The notes under the pieces: generated by a model
The model's input: the letters and a program-made list of their open reading frames with translations, nothing else
The model's database searches: none
What the model was told of the DNA's origin: nothing
Source: JBDIBB01 sp039812685
GTDB lineage: Bacteria; Acidobacteriota; Vicinamibacteria; Vicinamibacterales; JAFNAJ01
Reading direction: 5' to 3'
NCBI GenBank assembly: GCA_039812685.1
Contig: JBDIBB010000118.1
Location: 1-11,228, forward strand
Length of the DNA stretch: 11,228 bases
In this document: in pieces, positions 1 to 6,500 of the stretch
Position numbering within the stretch: the stretch's first letter is position 1
Layout: each line of letters begins with the position of its first letter
Made by a program: the position numbers and the translations under genes

Positions 1-1
1 G

Positions 2-1324
2 GACCCAGGGCCGGTGCTGCGGCAATACTTCGCCGAAGGAGCGACGGGCCCGCTGTTCACCACCGACCTGGCGCTGGCCAACCCGGGGACCTCGCATGCC
101 CGGGCCAGGCTGAAGTTCCTCACCGATGCGGGGCAGTCGATCGAGCAGGAGGTGACCATCCAGGCCCGTTCGCGCAAGTCCGTGCGCCTGAACACCGACG
201 TGCCAGGCCTGGGCGCGGTGGGCGTGGCGACCGTCGTCGAGTCCACCGTGCCGCTGGTGGCCGACCGGACCATGACCTGGGATGCAACCGGGTACGGCAG
301 CCACACGGAAACCGGCGTGGCCGAGCCGCGAACGCGGTGGTACCTGGCCGAGGGTGCGACGCACTCGGGCTTCGACCTCTTCTATCTCGTCCAGAACCCT
401 GGCGAGGCCGCCGCCACGGTGGACATCACCTACCTGCGGCCGATCCCGCAGCCGCCCGTCACGCGGCGTCACACGCTGAAGGCCGGGAGCCGCTACACGA
501 TCTGGGTCAACCAGGAGGGATCTGAACTGGCCAGCACCGACGTCTCGGCGGTGATTGACAGTTCGTTGCCGGTGATCGTCGAGCGGGCGATGTACCTCGG
601 CGGGCACGCCCGGATGTTCGACGCGGGCCACGAGAGCGCGGCGATCGCCGAGCCGTCGCAGCGCTGGTTCTTCGCCGAGGGCGCCACCGGTCCGTACTTC
701 GACCTGTTCCTGCTGCTGGCCAACCCGGGGATGGAAGTGGCGCAGGTGCGGGCCACCTACCTGCTGCCCGATGGGACGACCGTGGAGAAGACCTACGACG
801 TAGCGGCGCAGTCGCGGCGGAACGTCTGGGTCGACCTCGAGGGCGGCCGACTGGCAGACACGGCGGTGTCGACGGTGCTCGAGTCGACCAACGGCGTGCC
901 GTTCATCGCCGAACGCGCCATGTGGTGGCCTGGGCCGTCGTGGCACGAGGCGCACAACGCGCCGGGCAGCACGCGCACCGGGGCGCGATGGGGAGTGGCG
1001 GGCTGCGAGGTCGGCGGGCCGCGGGGTGCGGAGACCTACGTGCTGGTGGCCAACACGTCGGCGACGGCCGCGCAGGTGCGCCTGACGCTGCTGTTCGAGG
1101 ACGGGAGCACGCTGATGCGCCTGTTCGGGGTGGGTGCGCGCAGTCGCTTCCAGGTGAACATGGGCGATGCCTTCCCGCAGGCGTCGGGTCGACGGTTCGC
1201 GGTCACGGTGGAGGCGCTGGGCGAGACGCCAGCGCAACTGGTGGTGGAGCGGGCGATCTACTCGAACGCGCGCGGTGTGAGCTGGGCCGCCGGATCCAAC
1301 GCGCTGGGCACGCTGCTGCCCTGA
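2..1324 (+). CDS. C-terminal part of a repeat-containing, probably cell-surface protein (5'-partial)
   Basis: The reading frame is open from the left edge, so the true start and any signal peptide lie outside the window; the GTG at 14 is simply an internal Val codon. The visible 440 residues are built almost entirely of four repeats of about 105-110 residues. Each begins with an aromatic-rich stretch followed by AEGATG, then F-D-L-F or similar, then NPG, and ends with a strand carrying V-x-R-A-M or E-R-A. Alternating hydrophobic residues and many Gly, Thr and Val suggest beta-sandwich modules. I recall similar repeats (DUF5719-like) in large secreted or surface proteins of Acidobacteriota and Actinobacteria, but cannot confirm the family. 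There is no C-terminal anchor or membrane helix; the protein ends at L-G-T-L-L-P. Its stop codon directly touches the stop of the convergent glycosyltransferase gene. A surface or adhesive role is inference; the coding call is solid. Confidence 0.85.
   Translation, partial: DPGPVLRQYFAEGATGPLFTTDLALANPGTSHARARLKFLTDAGQSIEQEVTIQARSRKSVRLNTDVPGLGAVGVATVVESTVPLVADRTMTWDATGYGSHTETGVAEPRTRWYLAEGATHSGFDLFYLVQNPGEAAATVDITYLRPIPQPPVTRRHTLKAGSRYTIWVNQEGSELASTDVSAVIDSSLPVIVERAMYLGGHARMFDAGHESAAIAEPSQRWFFAEGATGPYFDLFLLLANPGMEVAQVRATYLLPDGTTVEKTYDVAAQSRRNVWVDLEGGRLADTAVSTVLESTNGVPFIAERAMWWPGPSWHEAHNAPGSTRTGARWGVAGCEVGGPRGAETYVLVANTSATAAQVRLTLLFEDGSTLMRLFGVGARSRFQVNMGDAFPQASGRRFAVTVEALGETPAQLVVERAIYSNARGVSWAAGSNALGTLLP
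20..1321 (+). repeat. Four tandem protein-level repeats of 105-112 residues
   Basis: Repeat units begin at about 20, 335, 662 and 986. The first three carry clear copies of the motif: YFAEGATGP with ALANPG, YLAEGATHS with FDLFYLVQNPG, and FFAEGATGP with FDLFLLLANPG. In the fourth the motif has decayed: AEGATG is replaced by V-A-G-C-E-V-G-G, and NPG by NTS. The later parts of each unit also match: a strand ending in QSR, SRK or GSR, then a V-x-E/D-S/A and an E/D-R-A/T segment. The units have diverged at the DNA level, so this is an old duplication and not a recent tandem array. The decayed last unit may act as a cap. Confidence 0.85.
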
Positions 1325-2617
1325 CTACCAGGCACGGGGCGACGAGGCGGCCGCATCGTAGGCCGCCTCGAATCGCTCTGCCACGCGGCCCCAGCCGTAG
1401 CACTGAATCACGCGGGCGCGCGCGGCTGCGCCCATCGCCCGCGCCGGGTGGGGCGCATCGAGCAGGTCGGCCAGGGCCGCGGCGAGCCGCACCGGGTCAC
1501 GCTCGGGCACCAGCCGGCCGGTGACGCCATCCTCCACGACGGCGCCGATGCCGCCGGCCGGGGTCGCCACCACCGGCGTGGCCGTGGCCAGCGCTTCGAG
1601 CACCACGTTGGGCAGCCCGTCCACGTTGCCGGCGTCGTCGCGGACCGAGGGGACCGCCACGATGTCGGCGGCGGCCATCGCCGCGGCGGTGCGGTCGTGC
1701 GGCAGCAGGCCCGGGAAGCGCACCCGGTCGGCGACGCCGTGGTCCCGTGCACGGCCGCGCAGTTCGGCATCGAGGTCGCCCGCGCCGGCGATCGCGCAGG
1801 CGAGGCCGGGCCGTGCGGGCGCGAGCCGCGCGATGGCGTCGATGAGATACTCGAATCCCTTCTTGCGGACCAGGCGGCCGACGGCGAACACGAGCGGTGC
1901 GTCGGGCGCCACGCCCAGGGCCGCGCGGGCTTCGGCGCGCCCGGCCTCGGAGACGGGCGCGAATCGCGTCGTGTCGACGCCGTACGGCACCACCTCGCTG
2001 CGATCGGCGCGCGCGCCCAGCCGCAGCGCGCGGTCGCGCAGATCGGCGCTGCAGGCGGTGACGAACCCGGCGTGGGCGAACGTCTGGTGCGCGATGCGGC
2101 CCAGGATCGCGTGACGTTCCGCCACGAACACGTCGGAACCGTGCAGGCTGACGACCAGCGGCCGCGGGCCGGCCGCGTAGGAGGCGATCACCCCGCCCGG
2201 CACCACCCAGTGACCGTGCACGATGGTGGCGCGATGGGCGCGCGCCACCTGCCGCGTCAGGCGCCAGCCGGCGGCCATCGCCAGCGGCGCCACCGCCCAC
2301 GCCGCGCCGCGCAGCGCCGTGTCGGCGCGCAGGCCGCCCGCGTAGCCGAAGACGTGCAGCGCCGGGTGCGGTGCGTAGCGGAAGAAGTGGAAGCGCACAT
2401 CGCCCTCGCGCGCCGGGCGCGTCACCAGCGGATGCCAGGGCGCCACCACGTGGACCTCGTGGCCACGTGCCGCCACGCCGTGCGCAATCGGCTCCATGAA
2501 GGTGCCCACCGTGTCCCCGGGGAACCGGGGATACGACGTGGTGACCATGACGACGATGTGGGGCATGGATCGATCGCGGGGTGCGGGTGGCGCCGGAGGC
2601 CGACGCGCGTCCGTCAC
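1325..2617 (-). CDS. GT4-family glycosyltransferase (GT-B fold)
   Basis: This 430-residue protein has the full layout of a GT4 retaining glycosyltransferase. The N-terminal acceptor domain starts with IVVMVTTSYPRFPGDTVGTF at about 21-40 and contains HGSDVF at 159-164. The C-terminal nucleotide-sugar domain has VGRLVRKKGFEYLI at 246-259 and DGLPNVVLEAL at 333-343. The EX7E motif is present as D333-x7-E341, a common variant. It would act in the cytoplasm or at the inner membrane face, adding a sugar from a nucleotide donor to a growing glycan; the sugar cannot be read from sequence. The GTG start at 2617 is chosen because GGAGG lies 4 bases upstream; an internal ATG at 2566 gives a shorter protein starting MPHIVVMV but lacks a ribosome site. 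It is the last gene of the minus-strand cluster, one base after the preceding stop, and its stop abuts that of the convergent gene. Confidence 0.93.
   Translation of the reverse strand: MTDARRPPAPPAPRDRSMPHIVVMVTTSYPRFPGDTVGTFMEPIAHGVAARGHEVHVVAPWHPLVTRPAREGDVRFHFFRYAPHPALHVFGYAGGLRADTALRGAAWAVAPLAMAAGWRLTRQVARAHRATIVHGHWVVPGGVIASYAAGPRPLVVSLHGSDVFVAERHAILGRIAHQTFAHAGFVTACSADLRDRALRLGARADRSEVVPYGVDTTRFAPVSEAGRAEARAALGVAPDAPLVFAVGRLVRKKGFEYLIDAIARLAPARPGLACAIAGAGDLDAELRGRARDHGVADRVRFPGLLPHDRTAAAMAAADIVAVPSVRDDAGNVDGLPNVVLEALATATPVVATPAGGIGAVVEDGVTGRLVPERDPVRLAAALADLLDAPHPARAMGAAARARVIQCYGWGRVAERFEAAYDAAASSPRAW
1343..1370. repeat. Perfect 10-bp inverted repeat between convergent genes, possible terminator
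   Basis: CGAGGCGGCC at 1343-1352 and its exact reverse complement GGCCGCCTCG at 1361-1370 flank an 8-base loop. The hairpin begins 18 bases after the plus-strand stop codon and lies inside the last codons of the minus-strand glycosyltransferase gene. There is no T-run on either strand, so it is not a classic intrinsic terminator. It could still pause or end transcripts from the repeat-protein gene, or protect the 3' ends of its mRNA. Perfect 10-bp stems do occur by chance in GC-rich coding DNA, so function is uncertain. Confidence 0.45.
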
Positions 2618-2618
2618 G

Positions 2619-3323
2619 CTACCTCCGCCTGAAGCGCACCCGCCAGGGGGTGACCAGGGACTCGAGCAGCACGGCGGCGTGCAGCTTCGACTGGCCCACG
2701 CGGCGCTCGACGAAGACGATCGGCACCTCGCTCACGCGGCAGCCGCGCCGGTGCGCCTCGAACAGCATCTCCACGAGAAACGCGTATCCGTCCGAGACGA
2801 TGCGGTCCAGCGGAATCCGCGCGATCGCCTCCCGGCGCCACACGCGGTAGCCGCTGGTGCAGTCGGTCACGGGCAGCCCGGTCACCGCGCGGATGTAGCG
2901 GTTGGCGAAGGTGCTCAGCACCAGCCGGTGCAGCGGCCAGTTCACCACGCTCACCCCCTGCAGGTAGCGCGATCCGATCACCAGATCGGCGCCGCCTTCG
3001 GCCTCGGCCACCATCGCCGGCAGGTACTGCGGATCGTGCGACAGGTCGGCGTCCATCTGGCACACCAGGTCGGCCGTGCCGCGCGTGGCGAGGGTCATCG
3101 CGTCGATGTAGGAGCGGCCCAGCCCGCGCCTGCCGGTGCGGTGCAGCACCTCGACGCGGCCCGGGAACTCGCGGGTCAGCGCATCGGCGACCTCACCGGT
3201 GCCATCGGGCGACCCGTCGTCGATCACCATCACGCGATAGCCGGCGTGTGCCATCACCTGGCGCACCAGCACCGGCAGGTTGTCGCGCTCGTTGTAGGTG
3301 GGGATGAGGACGAGGACGTCCAT
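2619..3323 (-). CDS. Dpm1-like GT2 glycosyltransferase, probable polyprenyl-phosphate sugar (mannose) synthase
   Basis: The 234-residue protein is a compact GT-A enzyme of family GT2, close in pattern to Dpm1 and bacterial polyprenol monophosphomannose synthases. It has LIPTYNERDNLP at 6-17, VIDDGSPDGTG at 33-43, the metal-binding DAD at 91-93 within MDADLSHDP, GSRYLQGV at 117-124, DCTSGYRVW at 154-162 and ERRVGQSK at 206-213. It lacks the C-terminal membrane helices found in the two other GT2 proteins of this cluster, so it is probably soluble or peripheral. The expected reaction is transfer of a hexose from GDP- or UDP-sugar to polyprenyl phosphate at the cytoplasmic face, supplying a GT-C enzyme such as the one encoded just upstream. 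The ATG at 3323 is five bases after the preceding stop and starts exactly at the conserved MDVLVLIPTYNE; the frame is open further upstream, but that stretch overlaps the GT39 gene. Mannose as the substrate is a family-level guess. Confidence 0.93.
   Translation of the reverse strand: MDVLVLIPTYNERDNLPVLVRQVMAHAGYRVMVIDDGSPDGTGEVADALTREFPGRVEVLHRTGRRGLGRSYIDAMTLATRGTADLVCQMDADLSHDPQYLPAMVAEAEGGADLVIGSRYLQGVSVVNWPLHRLVLSTFANRYIRAVTGLPVTDCTSGYRVWRREAIARIPLDRIVSDGYAFLVEMLFEAHRRGCRVSEVPIVFVERRVGQSKLHAAVLLESLVTPWRVRFRRR
2622..2626 (-). promoter_or_regulatory. Shine-Dalgarno site for the last GT4 gene
   Basis: Read on the minus strand, GGAGG is followed by TAGC and the GTG start. It is the strongest ribosome-binding site in the glycosyltransferase cluster, where most junctions have none, and it overlaps the end of the preceding gene. 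It decides the start at 2617 over the in-frame ATG at 2566. Confidence 0.7.
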
Positions 3324-3328
3324 GCGTG

Positions 3329-4615
3329 TCAGGCGCGATCGGGCACGAAACGGCTGAGCGGTGCCGACGCCGCCACGATGAGCGCCGGATCGATCACGGG
3401 GATGCGGAACCGCTCCTGCGGGAAGAACACCAGGCAGACCAGCACGGCCGATGCCGCCAGCAGCCACAACGCGCGCGGTTGGGCCGCACGTCGCGCCACC
3501 TGCCGGGCGCCGGCGGCCGCCCATGGCAGCAGCAGCCCGTATGACATCACCGAGGCCCAGAAGTACAGCGCTGAGTGTAGTCGATACGACGGCCCGATCG
3601 GCACCACCGTGTAGAAGGCCTTCCTGGCCGTCAACCACAGCCAGGCAGCGGGCTGGTGTGCGATCCAGCCGAGGGCCTCGCGGTAGTAGACCGGCTCCAG
3701 TGCCTCCGGCGACAGGTCTGGATGCCGGGCCCGCAGCGCCTGGTTGGCGAGCTTCAGCGGCGGATTGGCCGCGAGGTCGCCCTCGCCGATTGCCAGCGGG
3801 TGATTGCCCGTCCAGAACGTCACGCCGCCCTCGGAGGCCACGAGCACGAAGCGCCCGTAGTGCAGGTGATTGCGTGCTGTCCACGGCAGAATCGTCACGG
3901 CCGCGCCCGCCAGCAGCACCAGGGCGAGCGCCAGCCGGTGCCGCCAGGCGAGCCAGGCCGCGGCCAGCGGGAGGAGGAACAGCGTGGCCGGCCGCGCCAG
4001 CACGGCGAGGCCCACCAGCAGGCCCGCCCCCAGGACGCGCGCCGTGTCACCCGTCTGCCGCCGGCCGTTGCCGGGCCCGTCGATGACCGTGCCGAGCGAG
4101 GCCGCCACGCCCAGCGCCAGCGTGCTGTAGAACGCCTCGCTGAGGGCGTAGGCGCAGATCCAGACGAGCGGCGGATACACCGCGGCGAGCCAGGCCGCCG
4201 CGACGGCGGCGCGATCGCCCAGGCTGCGGCGCGCGATCGACGCCACCAGCCAGATGCCCAGCGCGCCGGCGAGGCTCTGCGCCGCCTTCACCGGCACCGG
4301 CACCTCGGGGGGCAGGTGGCCCGCGCGAAGATTCGCGTCGAAGGCGACGAAGGGCGCCAGCACCAGCGGGTACAGCGGCGCGCGGCCGAAGCGATCGGCC
4401 AGCGGGTGGGGCGGCTCGTGCGGGAGGTCGGCCGTGAAGCCGCGTCCCGCCACGAGGTTCGCCGCCAGCGACAGGTACTCGCGCTCGTCGTGCGTGAGCG
4501 GCTTGCCCGTCCAGTAGGCGAGGCCGAAGCCGAGCCGCAGCAGCAGCCCCACCACCACGGCGGCTGCCACGCCTGCGGACCGGCGCCCGGTGCGCCCGGT
4601 GCGTGCCGCGCTCAC
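3329..4615 (-). CDS. GT39/ArnT-like integral membrane glycosyltransferase (GT-C fold)
   Basis: This 428-residue protein has about eight to ten hydrophobic segments (for example 15-33, 110-127, 136-157, 195-222, 228-246, 350-370, 383-398, 404-419). The first extracytoplasmic loop holds THDEREYLSLAANLVAGRGF at 41-60; the Asp-Glu pair at 43-44 matches the catalytic acidic position of GT-C enzymes, and the following tyrosine/hydrophobic pattern is typical of the PMT/ArnT superfamily. The C-terminus has ERFRIPVIDPALIVAA, also common in this group. Such enzymes move a sugar from a polyprenyl phosphate donor to a lipid or protein on the periplasmic side. The GTG start at 4615 overlaps the TGA of the preceding GT2 gene in a GTGA arrangement, indicating translational coupling. 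The frame continues upstream to 5014, but that part is out-of-frame GT2 coding and rich in Arg and Pro. The acceptor is unknown. Confidence 0.9.
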   Translation of the reverse strand: MSAARTGRTGRRSAGVAAAVVVGLLLRLGFGLAYWTGKPLTHDEREYLSLAANLVAGRGFTADLPHEPPHPLADRFGRAPLYPLVLAPFVAFDANLRAGHLPPEVPVPVKAAQSLAGALGIWLVASIARRSLGDRAAVAAAWLAAVYPPLVWICAYALSEAFYSTLALGVAASLGTVIDGPGNGRRQTGDTARVLGAGLLVGLAVLARPATLFLLPLAAAWLAWRHRLALALVLLAGAAVTILPWTARNHLHYGRFVLVASEGGVTFWTGNHPLAIGEGDLAANPPLKLANQALRARHPDLSPEALEPVYYREALGWIAHQPAAWLWLTARKAFYTVVPIGPSYRLHSALYFWASVMSYGLLLPWAAAGARQVARRAAQPRALWLLAASAVLVCLVFFPQERFRIPVIDPALIVAASAPLSRFVPDRA

Positions 4616-5481
4616 CGCTTGCCGGCGCCCTCGGCGCGCAACGCCGAAATCTGCTCGGAGACCAGCCCAATCAGCAGCACGAGCACCGCGAACACGATCA
4701 GCAGCACGGCGCCGTTCGGGAGCTTCCGATCGACGAGCACCAGGTTGACGGCGCCGTAGAGGACGCCGAGCGCGAAGCTGCCGGCCGCCAGCGGTGCGAA
4801 GATGCGCAGCGGGCTGAAGATCGTGACCACCTTCAGCAGGATCAGGAGGAACTTGACGCCGTCGCGCGCGAGCCGGATCTTCGATTGGCCCACGCGCTGG
4901 CGCGCCTCGATCGGCTCGAAGGCGACGTTGTAGCCGGCCTTCACGAAGGCGAGCGTGGTGGTGGTGGGTGTGGAGAACCCGTTGGGCAGCAGGTGCAGGA
5001 ACTCGAGCAGGCACTCGCGCCGCGCGCAGCGGAACCCCGAGGTGAGATCGGGGATCGGCCGGCCGGTGAGGTAGGCCGCCAGGTGGTTCAGCAGGGCGTT
5101 GCCGGCGCGGCGGGCGCCGGAGGCCTGCGTGGCCGGCGCGCGCGCGCCCACGACCAGGTCGTACTCGCCGAGCCTCGCCACCAGCCGCCGCGCGGCGGCA
5201 GGAGGGTGCTGGCCGTCGGCGTCGATCACGAGCACGTACTCGCCGCTCGCCTTGCGGATGCCGCTCTTCACCGCCGCGCCGTTGCCCTTGTTGTAGGGGT
5301 GCCGCACGACGGTCGCGCCCGCCTCGCGCGCGGCCTCGCCCGTCCCGTCCTCCGATCCGTCGTCGACGACGATGATCTCGTGCCAGGGGCCGGCGGCCGA
5401 CAGCGCCGCGACCACGTCCGCGATCACCGGACCTTCATTGAAGGCGGGAACGACGACGGAGACCGAATCGGGGGTGGCCAC
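4612..5481 (-). CDS. Membrane-anchored GT2 glycosyltransferase
   Basis: A 289-residue protein with an N-terminal GT-A domain and two C-terminal membrane helices (about 226-250 and 257-278). Visible motifs are VVVPAFNEG at 9-17, VVDDGSEDGTG at 38-48, the DAD motif at 87-89 in VIDADGQHPP, DLTSGFRC at 145-152 and RQRVGQSK at 194-201. This layout is that of polyprenyl-phosphate sugar synthases of the GtrB/ArnC/DPM type, anchored at the cytoplasmic membrane. Transfer of a hexose from a nucleotide sugar to undecaprenyl phosphate is the likely reaction, with the sugar unknown. The GTG at 5481 directly follows the TGA of the preceding gene with no gap and is the only start that keeps the conserved N-terminus. 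Its stop is overlapped by the start of the GT39-like gene, which suggests that donor-lipid synthesis and use are co-produced. Confidence 0.93.
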   Translation of the reverse strand: MATPDSVSVVVPAFNEGPVIADVVAALSAAGPWHEIIVVDDGSEDGTGEAAREAGATVVRHPYNKGNGAAVKSGIRKASGEYVLVIDADGQHPPAAARRLVARLGEYDLVVGARAPATQASGARRAGNALLNHLAAYLTGRPIPDLTSGFRCARRECLLEFLHLLPNGFSTPTTTTLAFVKAGYNVAFEPIEARQRVGQSKIRLARDGVKFLLILLKVVTIFSPLRIFAPLAAGSFALGVLYGAVNLVLVDRKLPNGAVLLIVFAVLVLLIGLVSEQISALRAEGAGKR

Positions 5482-6498
5482 TCAGGAGATCCGGGATGCG
5501 GCGCGCGCGGGATCGGCCGTCTCGCCCGCCGCCGGCGCGGCGGCGGCGCCTTCGGGCAGCTTGAGCTCCAGCGCCCGCACGCGGTAGAGCAGATCCTCGA
5601 GCAGGCGGCGGCTGCCGCCGATCAGGTCGGCCACCAGGCCGATGAGCACCGTCTGGAAGCCGACGATCATCAGCACCGACGACAGGACCAGCGACTGGAT
5701 GTGCCCGAAGCCGGTGCCCGTCGCGAAGTAGTAGAGGAAGCGGAGCGCGCCGGCGAAGCCCACGCTGAAGATGGCCAGCCCGATGTAGCTGAACACCTTC
5801 AGCGGCTCGTAGGACGCGTAGATGCGGACGATGGTCGCCGCCGACTGCTTGATGTAGGAGAAGACGCTGTTGAAGAGACGCGACTCGCGCGTGCGCGGGT
5901 TTGTCGCCACCGGGACGTGGGCGATCGCCATCCGCCGCTTGCCCGCCTGGATGATCGACTCCAGCGTGTAGGAGAAGTCGGAGACGATCACCACGCGCAG
6001 CGCCGCCTCGCGCGTGTAGGCGCGAAAGCCGCTGGTCGTGTCGGGCACGGTCGTGTTCGACACCTGCCGCACCACCCAGCTGCCGAGCCGCTGCAGCAGC
6101 TTCTTGGACGGCGACATCTCGCGCACCGCCCTGATGTTGCGATCGCCGATGCAGATGTCGGCCTCGCCGCGCAGCAGCGGCGCCAGCAGCGTCGGGATCT
6201 CGCGGCCCTGGTACTGGTTGTCGGCGTCGGTGTTGACGATGAAGTCGGCGCCGAGCTTCACCGCCGCGTCGATTCCGGCGACGAAGGCCGCGGCCAGCCC
6301 CTTGTTGCGGCGGAAGCGCACGACGTGGTGCACGCCGTGCGCGCGCGCCACCTCGGCCGTGCCGTCGCGCGAGCCGTCGTCGACGATCAGCCACTCCACC
6401 TCGTCGACGCCCGGCACGTGGCGGGGCAGGTCGGCGAGCGTCGCCGGCAGCGTCTTCGCCTCGTTGAGGCACGGGATCTGGATGATCAGCTTGCTCAC
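5482..6498 (-). CDS. Membrane-anchored GT2 glycosyltransferase with extended C-terminus
   Basis: A 338-residue GT2 protein. The catalytic domain shows LIIQIPCLNEAKTLP at 4-18, IVDDGSRDGTAEV at 38-50, NKGLAAAF at 65-72, the DAD motif at 91-93 in NTDADNQYQ, and VPDTTSGFRAY at 151-161. Two membrane helices follow (about 234-257 and 268-291), then an amphipathic stretch from about 292 to 315 and a low-complexity Ala/Pro tail. It differs clearly from the GT2 encoded next to it, so this is not a recent tandem copy. It probably loads a sugar onto polyprenyl phosphate or a related lipid carrier at the cytoplasmic membrane. The GTG at 6498 is chosen because it immediately precedes the conserved SKLIIQIPCLNE and lies two bases after the previous stop. 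There is no clear ribosome-binding site, so translation is probably coupled. The frame is open upstream to 7416, but that part is shadow of the GT4 gene. Confidence 0.92.
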   Translation of the reverse strand: MSKLIIQIPCLNEAKTLPATLADLPRHVPGVDEVEWLIVDDGSRDGTAEVARAHGVHHVVRFRRNKGLAAAFVAGIDAAVKLGADFIVNTDADNQYQGREIPTLLAPLLRGEADICIGDRNIRAVREMSPSKKLLQRLGSWVVRQVSNTTVPDTTSGFRAYTREAALRVVIVSDFSYTLESIIQAGKRRMAIAHVPVATNPRTRESRLFNSVFSYIKQSAATIVRIYASYEPLKVFSYIGLAIFSVGFAGALRFLYYFATGTGFGHIQSLVLSSVLMIVGFQTVLIGLVADLIGGSRRLLEDLLYRVRALELKLPEGAAAAPAAGETADPARAASRIS

Positions 6499-6500
6499 GT

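Noticed and set aside
1448..2632. 394-codon plus-strand open frame
   Set aside because: Antisense to the GT4 gene, which has full family motifs; the frame has only the low-complexity composition of a shadow.
4616..5014. N-terminal extension of the GT39-like frame
   Set aside because: It overlaps the GT2 gene and reads as Arg/Pro-rich out-of-frame sequence; the GTG at 4615 overlapping the TGA is the natural start.
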